Assembly: GCA_028280615.1 (NCBI GenBank)
Contig: JANQLK010000007.1
Coordinates: 1-64,000 of the forward strand
DNA length: 64,000 nt
From: Woeseiaceae bacterium
GTDB lineage: Bacteria; Pseudomonadota; Gammaproteobacteria; Steroidobacterales; Woeseiaceae
Direction: 5' to 3'
Part shown: positions 46,792-54,912 of the stretch, in pieces
Position numbering within the stretch: the stretch's first letter is position 1
How the letters are laid out: the number at the start of each line of letters is the position of its first letter
Notes under the pieces: model-generated
Seen by the model: the letters and a program-made list of their open reading frames with translations, nothing else
The model's database searches: none
Told to the model about the DNA's origin: nothing
Translations under genes and position numbers: made by a program

Positions 46792-48036
46792 TCAGTCGCG
46801 GCGCCCCGGCAGGATCGGCACGCGTACGCTCGACGTGCGTTGCTCGCCGTTCAATTCGTCGCTCCAGGCCAGCAGTACGTCATCGCCCACACGCGCGATC
46901 TGCGGCACGACTCGCGAGAGCGCCGTCCTGCCGACGGTCTGCACGGAACCGAGTTCGCCGTTCGCTGTGAGGCTTCTCACACGTACGTCGTCGAACTGCC
47001 GGCGGCCGGACTCGAGCCAGCTCAGGGCGACGGCGCCATCGTGAAGCGCCACGGCATCGACGTGGCCGAGTACCCGGTTTTGCGCGATCGTTATTCGCTC
47101 GCCGAAGCTCACGCCGCCGTCGTTCGAGACCCGGGCGTTGACCCTGGGCCGGTCGTTGGCGGCCGTAAACCACGCGATGACGACGAGATCGCCGTCCGCG
47201 GCGATGGCCGGGCCGTTGACCGGGCAGGCCGAGATTGTCCAGTCGTCGAAGGAGAACCGTTCGCCGGGCTGCCAGCGCCCGTCGAGGTGGCGGCTCAGGT
47301 AAATGTCCCGCGTCTCGTCGCGGGTTCGATCGCGATACACGGCGAGTGGCCCGCCCGCGCCGACCGCGATGTCGGTCTGGCAGCAGTCGCAAACCAGATC
47401 GTCGATCTCCTGTTCGGCGCCGACGATGCCTTCGCGATCGATCGTCGCCGCGCGCAGCGTCATGCCGCCCGCGGTGCTGCCGTGTCCGGAATGGTCGTCG
47501 GGACCGGCGGCGCTCGGCGCCAGCGTGTTGCGGCCGTCCAGCCAGATGAGACCGACGCCGTCGTCGAGTTCGAGCATCGAGACGAAGCCGTGCTCGGTGG
47601 GCGTGCCGTCGTCGTGAGGCGTGATCGGCGTGCTCCAGGCGGGCTCGCGGCCGTCACCGAGCACGGCGCGCACGTCGTAGCTGTAGGCGCCGTCCGCGCT
47701 GTAACTCAGCCAGTGCGCGAACCAGCGATCGTTGCCGAGCGACACGACCGAGGGCAGGTCGGCCCAGTTGACGAACATCTTGTCGTCGGTCACGACCTCG
47801 CGCGGCTCGGACCAGCCCCGGTCACGCAGCTCGGCAAAGTACAGCGTGCCGCCCGGGCTGGCCCCCTCCATCCAGCTCAGGATCGTCCGGTCGTTGGTCG
47901 CGCTCAGGCGCGGGCCCACGCTCCGCGCACCGCCCGGCGAGACGAGCGGCACGGCATCGCCGAAGGCGGGCGGCGGCGGGGGCTCCGTGCAGCCGGCCAG
48001 GAGCAGGATCGACAGCAGTGCGGGCAGGGGCTTCAC
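46792..48036 (-). CDS. Sialidase-like beta-propeller lipoprotein
   Basis: A 414-residue lipoprotein: signal with lipobox LLAGC at about 11-16, then a Pro-rich linker (TEPPPPPAFGD). The body has repeated blade-like segments with Asp-box character (RVSNDGGVSFGERITIA, GGTLYFAELRDRGWSEPREV) and resembles the exo-sialidase/BNR fold. The CDCC motif (DDLVCDCCQTDIAV) and SACPVNGPAI are typical of a widespread uncharacterised group of such lipoproteins. The usual sialidase catalytic set was not identified, so glycosidase activity is not claimed. GTG start; precedes the yceI-like gene. Confidence 0.75.
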   Translation of the reverse strand: MKPLPALLSILLLAGCTEPPPPPAFGDAVPLVSPGGARSVGPRLSATNDRTILSWMEGASPGGTLYFAELRDRGWSEPREVVTDDKMFVNWADLPSVVSLGNDRWFAHWLSYSADGAYSYDVRAVLGDGREPAWSTPITPHDDGTPTEHGFVSMLELDDGVGLIWLDGRNTLAPSAAGPDDHSGHGSTAGGMTLRAATIDREGIVGAEQEIDDLVCDCCQTDIAVGAGGPLAVYRDRTRDETRDIYLSRHLDGRWQPGERFSFDDWTISACPVNGPAIAADGDLVVIAWFTAANDRPRVNARVSNDGGVSFGERITIAQNRVLGHVDAVALHDGAVALSWLESGRRQFDDVRVRSLTANGELGSVQTVGRTALSRVVPQIARVGDDVLLAWSDELNGEQRTSSVRVPILPGRRD

Positions 48037-48075
48037 GGAGTCAGTCTACACCCGGCGGCGGGCTGCCGAGGCAAA

Positions 48076-48103
48076 TTGACCCGGCCGGGCATGCCGGTAT
48101 ACT
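48076..48103 (+). promoter_or_regulatory. Sigma-70 promoter of tRNA-Cys
   Basis: TTGACC at 48076-48081 and TATACT at 48098-48103 with a 16-bp spacer, about 62 bp before the tRNA. It gives this tRNA its own transcription unit, separate from tRNA-Gly. Confidence 0.7.
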
Positions 48104-48165
48104 CCAACGTCCGCTCGCCGGCGTGGGGGCTCGACGGCCCAGCCACGGCGCGAAACGCACCAGAC

Positions 48166-48239
48166 GGCCAGGTGGCAGAGTGGTTATGCAGCGGCCTGCA
48201 AAGCCGTGTACGCCGGTTCGATTCCGACCCTGGCCTCCA
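48166..48239 (+). tRNA. tRNA-Cys (GCA)
   Basis: A 74-nt cloverleaf: acceptor GGCCAGG/CCTGGCC, D arm GGCAGAGTGGTTATGC, anticodon loop CTGCAAA (GCA), T arm CGGTTCGATTCCG, encoded CCA. It corresponds to E. coli cysT, the middle gene of glyW-cysT-leuZ. The lpxH-like gene begins about 110 bp downstream. Confidence 0.96.
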
Positions 48240-48350
48240 GTTCTCGAGACAAAGCCCGATAGCAGGAACTCCGTATCGGGCGTTGGCTTGCCATCGTCAC
48301 TGCGATTCACCGGACCTATAATGGCCGGGCCCGACGCCCACCAGGACACC

Positions 48351-49136
48351 ATGCCGACCGCCGTATTCGCCTCTGACGTGCACATCGCTTCGCCGGACGG
48401 GGACCGCGGCCGCCTGTTCACCGAGTTCCTCTCGGGCCTGAGCGCGGCCGACGGCATCACGCACGTCTACCTGCTCGGTGACATCTTCGACCTGTGGGTG
48501 GCCGATCACGGGTATTTCATCGAGCGCTACCGGACGGTCATCGACGAAATTCGGCGGCTGATCGGCGAGGGCATCGAGGTCGCCTATTTCGAAGGCAATC
48601 ACGACCTGTACCTGCGGCATTTCTGGGAGGCGGAACTCGGCGTGCGCGTGTTCAGCGGGCCGACGCTGGTCACGCTCGGCTCGCGACGCGTTCGTCTCGA
48701 GCACGGCGACCAGATGGACCCCGACGACACGGGCTATCTTTTCCTGCGCTGGTTCTTGCGCACGCCGCCGATTCACTTCCTGTGCCGCAAGCTGCCGGGG
48801 TCGCTGGTCGCGAAGATCGGCGAGCGCGCGAGCGCCGGCAGCCGGCACTACACGTCGAACACGAAGACGATCGAATCGGATGAGGCCGTCGCCAAGATTC
48901 GCACGCACGCCGAAAAGGCGTATGCCGAGGCGCCCTTCGATATCATCATCTCCGGCCACGTGCACATTCGCGACGACTGGGAGACGGGCGACGGCGACGC
49001 GCGATTCCGCTCGGTCAATCTCGGCAGCTGGTTCGACGCGCCGTGTTACTTCAGACTCGACGATCAGGAGGCCCGTTTCGTCGAGCTGGCCGCGACTCGC
49101 GACGAAGCCGTTCGAATCAGTGAAAGCGTGAGGTAG
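48351..49136 (+). CDS. LpxH-like metallophosphoesterase
   Basis: A 261-residue metallophosphoesterase. Metal-binding motifs: SDVHIAS, GDIFDLW, GNHDLYL, HGDQMDPDDTGYLFLRW and SGHVHIRDDW. The D-D-x-Y-x-x-F-R spacing after HGD is typical of UDP-2,3-diacylglucosamine diphosphatases (LpxH), which make lipid X in lipid A synthesis; GNHD in place of the usual GNRD is unusual for LpxH. The neighbours (GnnA-like, LpxA family, acyltransferase) favour a lipid A-like role. Start ATG 48351 is preferred; an in-frame ATG at 48321 would add ten residues. It ends 4 bp before the oxidoreductase gene. Confidence 0.8.
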   Translation: MPTAVFASDVHIASPDGDRGRLFTEFLSGLSAADGITHVYLLGDIFDLWVADHGYFIERYRTVIDEIRRLIGEGIEVAYFEGNHDLYLRHFWEAELGVRVFSGPTLVTLGSRRVRLEHGDQMDPDDTGYLFLRWFLRTPPIHFLCRKLPGSLVAKIGERASAGSRHYTSNTKTIESDEAVAKIRTHAEKAYAEAPFDIIISGHVHIRDDWETGDGDARFRSVNLGSWFDAPCYFRLDDQEARFVELAATRDEAVRISESVR

Positions 49137-49140
49137 ATAA

Positions 49141-50076
49141 ATGACAACAAAAACCGCCGTCATCGGTGTGGGTGTCCAGGGCGAACGCCACGCGCAGAAA
49201 TTCGCCGCGCTGCCCGATTCGAATCTCGTGGGCGTGGTCGATGCCAGTACCGAACGCGCCTTGAGCGTCGCCGACGCCCTGGGGACCGAAGCAGTGGCCG
49301 ACTACCGGGAGCTGATCGGTCGCGTCGGCGCCGTGTGTATCTCCTCGCCGACCTCGACGCACTACGAGGTCACTAAGGCCATGCTCGAGAACGATATCCA
49401 TGTCCTGCTCGAGAAACCGATAGCGACGACGATGGATGAGGCGCGCGAGCTCGTCGAACTCGGTGAACAGCGCGGCCTGGTTTTTCAGATCGGCCACCTC
49501 GAACGCTTCAACCCCGCCGTCCTCGCGATGGCCGATCTCGTCGCCGAGCCGCAGTTCATCGAGTCGCAGCGCATCGCGCCGTACAAGCCGCGGGCGCTCG
49601 ACGTCAGCGTCGTGCTCGATCTCATGATTCACGACATCGACCTGATTCACAGCTTCGTTCGTTCGGAAATGGACAGCGTCGATGCGGTCGGCCGGCAGGT
49701 GTTTTCGAACAGCATCGACGTCGCGAACGCGCGGATCCGCTTCAAGAACGGCTGCGTCGCCAACGTGACCAGCAGCCGCATCAGCATGAAGACCGAGCGC
49801 GCGCTGCGCGTGTTCCAGTCGGATTCCTACGTGTCGGCGGACCTGCAAAGCAAGTCGGTCACGAGCTACGTCAAGAAGGGCGAGGGGCCCGTCGAGACGC
49901 CCGAGGACGTCAGGATCGACGCGCAGAGCTTCGGCGACACCGACGCCATGCTCGACCAGGCGGACGCCTTCCTGAAGTCCGTCAAGGGCGGCGGCGAACC
50001 GCTCGTGACGGGCCGGATCGGCATGGAAGCGCTCGAGACCGCGACCGTGATCGGCGACCTCGCGGCGAATAAGTAG
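49141..50076 (+). CDS. Gfo/Idh/MocA oxidoreductase, GnnA-like
   Basis: A 311-residue NAD(P)-dependent sugar dehydrogenase with an N-terminal Rossmann fold (TAVIGVGVQGERHAQKFAAL), the EKPIATT motif carrying the conserved Lys, and GHLERFNPAVLAM in the C-terminal domain, with DLMIHDIDLIHSF providing the catalytic Asp/His. This variant is the one I associate with lipid A gene clusters, where GnnA oxidises UDP-GlcNAc at C3 before GnnB transamination. No gnnB-like gene is in the window, so the assignment is tentative. It converges with the DUF374 acyltransferase gene, 6 bp apart. Confidence 0.8.
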   Translation: MTTKTAVIGVGVQGERHAQKFAALPDSNLVGVVDASTERALSVADALGTEAVADYRELIGRVGAVCISSPTSTHYEVTKAMLENDIHVLLEKPIATTMDEARELVELGEQRGLVFQIGHLERFNPAVLAMADLVAEPQFIESQRIAPYKPRALDVSVVLDLMIHDIDLIHSFVRSEMDSVDAVGRQVFSNSIDVANARIRFKNGCVANVTSSRISMKTERALRVFQSDSYVSADLQSKSVTSYVKKGEGPVETPEDVRIDAQSFGDTDAMLDQADAFLKSVKGGGEPLVTGRIGMEALETATVIGDLAANK

Positions 50077-50082
50077 GCCTCG

Positions 50083-50826
50083 CTAGCGCCTGAGCGCCGC
50101 CTCGCACTCGCGGCGCAGCGTCTCGATAGCGTTCTGCATCGCAAGTCGGATCTCCTCGAGTTCTTCCTGCGAGGCGCCGCGCGGCACCTCGATCGGCTCG
50201 CCGACGGCCGTGATCGTGCGCGCGAAAGGCTTCGGAATCGTGAAGCTGTCCCAGGTGTTGAGCGTCCAGGCGCGATCGGCCGCGCAGGCGATCGGGATCA
50301 TCGGCGCCTTGCCGATGCGCGCCATGAGGACCGTGCCGGCCTTGAATTCGAACTTCGGACCGAGCGGGCCGTCCGAGGTCGTGACGATCGATCCGCCTTC
50401 GCTCATCTTCTTCTGCGCGTCGCGCAACACGAGCGCGCCCGTGTTGGCCGCCGAGCCGCGGATGACGTCGGCGCCCCACTTGCCGGCAATGCGCGCGGGC
50501 ACTTCGCCATCGACCGAGGCCGAGACGATGTAGCAGGCGTGGAAGCCGCGCCTGATCCAGCTGCGCATGAGCCAGGAGCAGAGAATGTGGTGCTGGTGCC
50601 AGTAGCAGGGCACGTAGGCTTGGCCCTTGTCGGCAATGATACGGTCGGCGACGTCCGCGCCGATCTGCGGCTGGCGCCGGTAGCTCGACTGCAACAGGAA
50701 CACGATGAGCCTGACGATGGGCATGCCGATCGCGTAGGTCAGCTTGCGGCCCGGCGACATCCGGCGCCTGGTCGCCGCGCTGCGGCGCGACTCGACGTCG
50801 GAGTAATCCACTTTGGGCTCGCTCAT
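50083..50826 (-). CDS. DUF374 lysophospholipid acyltransferase family protein
   Basis: A 247-residue membrane-associated acyltransferase. Motifs: YVPCYWHQHHILCSW (the His-containing block that replaces HX4D in this family), ADVIRGSAANTGALVLRDAQ, and TTSDGPLGPKFEFKAGTVLM, typical of DUF374. The N-terminal helix (MPIVRLIVFLLQSSY) is the likely membrane contact. Relatives add acyl chains to Kdo-lipid A or glycolipids. The ATG at 50826 overlaps the LpxA family stop by ATGA, so the two are translationally coupled and probably act on the same product. Confidence 0.82.
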   Translation of the reverse strand: MSEPKVDYSDVESRRSAATRRRMSPGRKLTYAIGMPIVRLIVFLLQSSYRRQPQIGADVADRIIADKGQAYVPCYWHQHHILCSWLMRSWIRRGFHACYIVSASVDGEVPARIAGKWGADVIRGSAANTGALVLRDAQKKMSEGGSIVTTSDGPLGPKFEFKAGTVLMARIGKAPMIPIACAADRAWTLNTWDSFTIPKPFARTITAVGEPIEVPRGASQEELEEIRLAMQNAIETLRRECEAALRR

Positions 50827-51608
50827 GGTCGGGTCCTTGGGGCAGGTTTCGCAAACGGTAAGATGCCGAATCTGCTGTCGGCCGCGAGCCATTCCTTCAA
50901 ATAGCGGATCTCTTCGGTATCCGGCAGGTCGGTTAGATCGCGATCGCCGCTGCGGAGCAGGCGAAAGGCCCGTTCGACCGCGCTGAAGCGTTCACCCGTC
51001 ACACCGTTACGCCTGAGGCCGACCGAGTTGATGCGATAGTGACGCGCCGGGTGTTCGGCGACCAGCGTGAAGGGTACAACGTCCTTCCGGAGCACGGTAT
51101 GCGGCCCGAGCATGCAGAGTTTGCCGATGCGAATGAACTGGTGGCCGCCGGCGTAGCCCGAGAATACGCAGCCGCTGCCGACCTCGATGTGCCCTGCGAG
51201 CACCGAGTAGTTTGCCATCGAGATGTCGTCGCCGAGGACGCAGTCGTGGGCCACATGGCTCAAGCCCATGAACAGGCAGTTGGACCCGATCCGGGTTTCG
51301 CCGCCGCGCTCGTAGGCGCGGCTGACGGTCACGAACTCGCGAAAGTCGTTGTCGTCGCCTACGTTGAGCCATGTCTCGTAGCCTTCGTATGCCGTATGCT
51401 GCGGCGCGCCGCCGAGTACGGCGTGCGGCCCGACCTGGTTGCGCTCGCCCAGGCGTGTCCAGCGCTGGACCATCGAGTAGGCCTTGATCACCGAGCCCGC
51501 GCCGATCGTGACGTCGCCCTCGATGACGACGCCCGGGCCCAGCTCGACCGAGTCGTGCACGTCGGCATCGGCCGAGACGATCGCCGTTGGGTGTCTGAGC
51601 CCGCTCAC
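50823..51608 (-). CDS. LpxA family UDP-sugar O-acyltransferase
   Basis: A 261-residue left-handed beta-helix protein built of hexapeptide repeats (VELGPGVVIEGDVTIGAGSV, IEVGSGCVFSGYAGGHQFIR) with the C-terminal helical domain of LpxA (ERFSAVERAFRLLRSGDRDL). The catalytic-base His motif is retained (LSHVAHDCVLGDD). LpxA adds the first acyl chain to UDP-GlcNAc in lipid A synthesis. The usual neighbours lpxD, fabZ and lpxB are absent; instead a MOSC gene precedes it by 23 bp and an acyltransferase follows with overlap. It may be a second, specialised LpxA. Start is GTG. Confidence 0.85.
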   Translation of the reverse strand: MSGLRHPTAIVSADADVHDSVELGPGVVIEGDVTIGAGSVIKAYSMVQRWTRLGERNQVGPHAVLGGAPQHTAYEGYETWLNVGDDNDFREFVTVSRAYERGGETRIGSNCLFMGLSHVAHDCVLGDDISMANYSVLAGHIEVGSGCVFSGYAGGHQFIRIGKLCMLGPHTVLRKDVVPFTLVAEHPARHYRINSVGLRRNGVTGERFSAVERAFRLLRSGDRDLTDLPDTEEIRYLKEWLAADSRFGILPFAKPAPRTRP

Positions 51609-51631
51609 GTCCTATGCCCGGTCGCGGCGCG

Positions 51632-52123
51632 TCACTCGACGTCGCCGTCGAGCATCTGCACGCTGGCGCCCGTCGAGATCGTGCCGCTGTCGACGACCGC
51701 GGCCGTGATACCGCCGTGACCGCGCATGGCGTTGTAGCCCCCCGCGCCGAGGGTCTCTTCCATGAGCGAGCAGGGCACGCAGAGACCGGTAAACCGGAGC
51801 GTCGCGTCGCCGACCCTGAAGTGCTTGTCCTTGAGCGCGAGCAGGTTGATGCCGCGAACGACGATATTTCGCCGCACCCGCGCCGGATCGATGGGCCCCT
51901 CGCCGAGCATCGATCCGACCGCGTCCAGGTGCTCGCCCTGGATCAGCGTGACCTGCCGGTCGCCGCCGGACTTGGCGTAGTGATCGCCCGCGAGGCCCTC
52001 GCCGGCCGTCGCTTCGACGCTGTCGAGGGCGCCGGGATCCTCGCGGCGACCCGGACGCACGCCGATCCACTCGACCGTGCCTTTCTGCGGTAACGTGCCC
52101 ATGAGTTCGCCGAGCGTCGGCAT
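51632..52123 (-). CDS. MOSC domain protein
   Basis: A 163-residue MOSC (molybdenum cofactor sulfurase C-terminal) domain protein. The region GTVEWIGVRPGRREDP opens the domain, VRRNIVVRGINLLAL is its centre, and LCVPCSLMEETLG carries the conserved Cys thought to transfer sulfur or bind a metal sulfide. The ATG at 52123 follows GGGAGAGG and is preferred over an ATG at 52141. It starts the MOSC-lpxA-acyltransferase run on the minus strand; functional tie to the acyltransferases is unclear. Confidence 0.88.
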   Translation of the reverse strand: MPTLGELMGTLPQKGTVEWIGVRPGRREDPGALDSVEATAGEGLAGDHYAKSGGDRQVTLIQGEHLDAVGSMLGEGPIDPARVRRNIVVRGINLLALKDKHFRVGDATLRFTGLCVPCSLMEETLGAGGYNAMRGHGGITAAVVDSGTISTGASVQMLDGDVE

Positions 52124-52192
52124 TGGCCTCTCCCGTGTCATACGACGATTGCAGCAGCGTCGTCGCGGCCGCCCGCATTGTCAAGCGCTGGC

Positions 52193-52213
52193 CGCGTCCG
52201 CCGAACGGACGCG
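52193..52213. promoter_or_regulatory. 8-bp inverted repeat before tRNA-Leu
   Basis: CGCGTCCG and CGGACGCG with a 5-bp loop lie just before a TAGAAT box (52223-52228) about 20 bp upstream of tRNA-Leu. It occupies the place of the missing -35 box, so it might be an operator-like site or a GC-rich stem; no protein can be named. Confidence 0.4.
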
Positions 52214-52247
52214 CCGAGGTGCTAGAATTCCGCTGCGCGACGGCTAA

Positions 52248-52334
52248 GCCCGGGTGGCGGAATTGGTAGACGCAGCGGACTTAAAATCCGCTGTCCGAAA
52301 GGACGTGCGGGTTCGAGTCCCGCCCTGGGCACCA
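52248..52334 (+). tRNA. tRNA-Leu (UAA)
   Basis: An 87-nt class II tRNA: acceptor GCCCGGG/CCTGGGC, D arm GGCGGAATTGGTAGACGC, anticodon loop CTTAAAA (UAA), long variable arm TGTCCGAAAGGACGT, T arm GGGTTCGAGTCCC, encoded CCA. It corresponds to E. coli leuZ. Its 3' part (52280-52334) is the attachment site of an integrated element; the tRNA itself stays intact. Confidence 0.97.
52280..52334 (+). repeat. attL-like direct repeat within tRNA-Leu
   Basis: Anticodon loop to CCA end of tRNA-Leu. The last 47 bp (52288-52334) are identical to 56434-56480, and the preceding CTTAAAA is shared after one mismatched base. Confidence 0.88.
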
Positions 52335-52389
52335 CTTTAGAAACAAGAGGTTATGAGCAAGTCATAGCCTTGGATTTTTGCCGTATTTC

Positions 52390-52411
52390 CCGTTGCACAC
52401 CCGTTACACAC
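52390..52411 (+). promoter_or_regulatory. Candidate integrase arm-type sites
   Basis: CCGTTGCACAC (52390-52400) is directly followed by CCGTTACACAC (52401-52411). The same 11-mer CCGTTGCACAC occurs at 56360-56370 near the other end of the island, with an inverted GTGCAAC nearby. A palindrome GTGCGATGTATCGCAC at 52431-52446 lies between these sites and the integrase start. Confidence 0.45.
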
Positions 52412-52492
52412 TCTGAGTTAAGGCGCTAACGTGCGATGTATCGCACGGCGCGCAGTTTCTACGCTTGGAAAATGTCTCTCAAGGAGTGAGGT

Positions 52493-53741
52493 GTGCCAAA
52501 ACTGTCCAGCGAATCATTACCCATTCAGAACGGAAGCATCGTGCTCACGAAGCGTCCGAAATCGCCTTTCTGGCAGGCTCGATTTCGGATCGGTCGCAAA
52601 TGGGTTCGGACCAGCACTAAGTCGTCCAATCTGGATGAGGCATCCGCCGTGGCAATCAATCTACAGGCGCAGGCTGAGATCAAGGCAGACATGGGTTTCC
52701 CCGTGGTAAGTCGGAAATTCAAGAGTGTTGCAGAGGCAGTAAAGGCTAATTTGCAGGACCGAATCGACTCGCGAACGGGGAAGTCAGTGCTATATTCAGG
52801 TCATAGATAACTATTTGGTGCCATTTTTCGGCAATTACAATGTCGCCAATATTGATCAAGCTCTATTGCGCGAGTTTTCACAGTATCGAACAGAGCAGAT
52901 CGGTAGAGAGCCCGCCAGAAGCACGCTCAACACGCACTCAGCAGCCCTCAGACGAATCTTTTCGGAAGCGGTCAATCATGGGTACGTCTCACTGTCCCAA
53001 GTCCCCAGCCTGACAGTCGCAAAGGGAGTAGGGCAATCGACGGTCCGACGGCCAAGCTTCACTAAGGACGAGTACAAGAAGCTCTATACCTTTATGCGCG
53101 ACTGGGTAAAAGGTGGTCAAAATGGGAAGGCCTCAGATATTCGTCATTTGCTTCAGGACTATGTCTTGATTCTGGCGAACAGTGGCCTTAGACCAGGAAC
53201 CGAGACCGCAAATCTCAAGTGGAAGCACCTCGAGTTTCGCAAGGATATTGAAGCCAGTGAGGAACTCTACGGAGATGAGAGGATTGAGGAACAGAACGAG
53301 TACTTGATAATCAACGTGTACCACGGCAAGACCAGCCGATCATCGAATGGTCAACGCAAGGGTCGCGAGTCAATCCCTCGTAACGATTGTCGGGACTATC
53401 TCAACAGACTGGTCAGACGTTCCAAGTACCTTGGGTGCGGGACTCTTGAAGAGGCTATCAAGAAGGACGCGTATGTATTTGCCTTACCCGATGGATCCCG
53501 CACAAAACAGTTAGGTAGGAAGTTTGAGCAACTGCTGACTGATGCGGACTTGCTTATGTCTCGCAATGACGAGAGGCGTACGCTCTACTCGCTGCGCCAT
53601 TTCTACATCACGCAGGCAATCATCAACAGCAGAGCGGCATTGCATACCATCGCAAAGCAATGCGGCACGAGCATCGGTATGCTCGAAAAGCATTACAGTC
53701 ACCTAGAAGTCTGGGATAAGCGCAAGGACTTGGTAAGGTAG
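52493..53741 (+). pseudogene. Tyrosine integrase, frameshifted
   Basis: Two adjoining frames make one phage-type integrase. The first (52493-52810, GTG with AAGGAG site) encodes the N-terminal arm-binding part (FWQARFRIGRKWVRTSTKSS); the second (from about 52791 to 53741) continues with IQVIDNYLVPFFGNYNVANI, the core-binding domain and the catalytic domain: Arg in NSGLRPGTE, Lys in YHGKTSR, the YSLRHFYIT box and a terminal Tyr in EKHYSHLEVW. A single extra base near 52790 separates the frames. The whole catalytic domain is intact, so programmed frameshifting or a sequence error are alternatives to decay. Confidence 0.8.
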
Positions 53742-53917
53742 CACGACTATTGATCGTGATGAATTGTCTGTTTCTCCCTACAGCAGACGCTCCAACGACC
53801 AGAATCGATCAGGACTTGCAGCCGCTATTCGGCCAGAAGCGGACAGAGAATTAGTGAACGAATCAAAGAAGAGCGAAGCCAGTCTGGCGATTGGCAAGTA
53901 CAGGACCTTGGATCGTC

Positions 53918-54772
53918 CTAGATTTTCCGAAGGACAAATTGGTTGCAGCTGAGCTTATTGGTGGTCCGTATATTGCTTAGCTCAAACCCATTTGCTCTAG
54001 CAAATTGAAGCACGTCCTCAATTCTCGCAACTTCGTATGGCAAGCCACCAAGCCAATCGATCCAGTCATGGGTGATAGACATGCCCCTAGATTTTCGATA
54101 AACGGCGAATGTATTTCTTCTGAGAATTACGGATGAGATTAATGCTCGCGAGAAGAAATACGGGACAAATACTGACAGAACAGTCAGCCGCCCTAGAGTT
54201 CCAGAGCAATATGCCCCCTTAACTCTTCTCCAAGTCTTCGATTTGAAACCCTGGTCGTTGTACAGGGCTATATATAGAAGGCCGCCATCACCAACTAGTG
54301 CAGCGGAATTCTTAAGCGCTGTCCACATGTCACCTGTGTGGTGCAATACGCCCCACGAATATACGACGTCAAACTTACCCAGTGATTCAAGAAACTGTTG
54401 GTCCAATACGGAACCGCTGTGAATGATCCACTTTGGATCGTCGGGGAAATACCTTGTACGCAGTTCTCTCGTGCACGCGACCGACTGAGGGTCATAGTCA
54501 AATGAGACGACTCGAGCTCCGAGATTGCGAGCCGCCAATGAAAAAAGTCCACTGCCCGAACCAATGTCCAAAAAGCACTTATCGCTCAGGGACTCAATCT
54601 GGAGCATTTCAATCAGAGAGTCCTTAGCAATCTCAATCCGCTCGTCTGTAAGCGTAGACAAGAAACTTTGCCAATTCTTGCCAAACTCGAACCGTTCTCC
54701 GAGCCGAACCTCCGTTTCAAAATTCCCCGACGAATCCACCGAACTTTCCCCCACATCTCCGCTTTGGGTCAT
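53918..54772 (-). CDS. Class I SAM-dependent methyltransferase (cargo)
   Basis: A 284-residue methyltransferase. Motif I CFLDIGSGSGLFSLAARNLG, acidic end of strand 2 VVSFDYDPQSV, and motif IV-like YSWGVLHHTGDM are clear. After the core, a region with hydrophobic helices (LTVLSVFVPYFFSRALISSV) and GMSITHDWIDWLGGLPYEVA resembles methyltransferases acting on lipids or sugars of surface polymers; this is a guess. Codon use is AT-richer than the core genome. ATG 54772 chosen; a GTG at 54784 is possible. Confidence 0.8.
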   Translation of the reverse strand: MTQSGDVGESSVDSSGNFETEVRLGERFEFGKNWQSFLSTLTDERIEIAKDSLIEMLQIESLSDKCFLDIGSGSGLFSLAARNLGARVVSFDYDPQSVACTRELRTRYFPDDPKWIIHSGSVLDQQFLESLGKFDVVYSWGVLHHTGDMWTALKNSAALVGDGGLLYIALYNDQGFKSKTWRRVKGAYCSGTLGRLTVLSVFVPYFFSRALISSVILRRNTFAVYRKSRGMSITHDWIDWLGGLPYEVARIEDVLQFARANGFELSNIRTTNKLSCNQFVLRKI

Positions 54773-54912
54773 TTGCCACCGCACCGTGTTTCACACCGAA
54801 ACAGGCAGAAATCGAGTGTAGAGCGGCCTCTAATGCCGATCAAATTTTAGAATGACATTACGGTCAGGTTTGAGCTATCACAAGTGACACTGCTTTGCAT
54901 GGCGCCAGCGTG

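Noticed and set aside
30202-48165. Island with att repeats at tRNA-Gly or tRNA-Cys
   Set aside because: I found no second copy of the 3' end of either tRNA and no integrase in this interval, so site-specific integration there is not shown.
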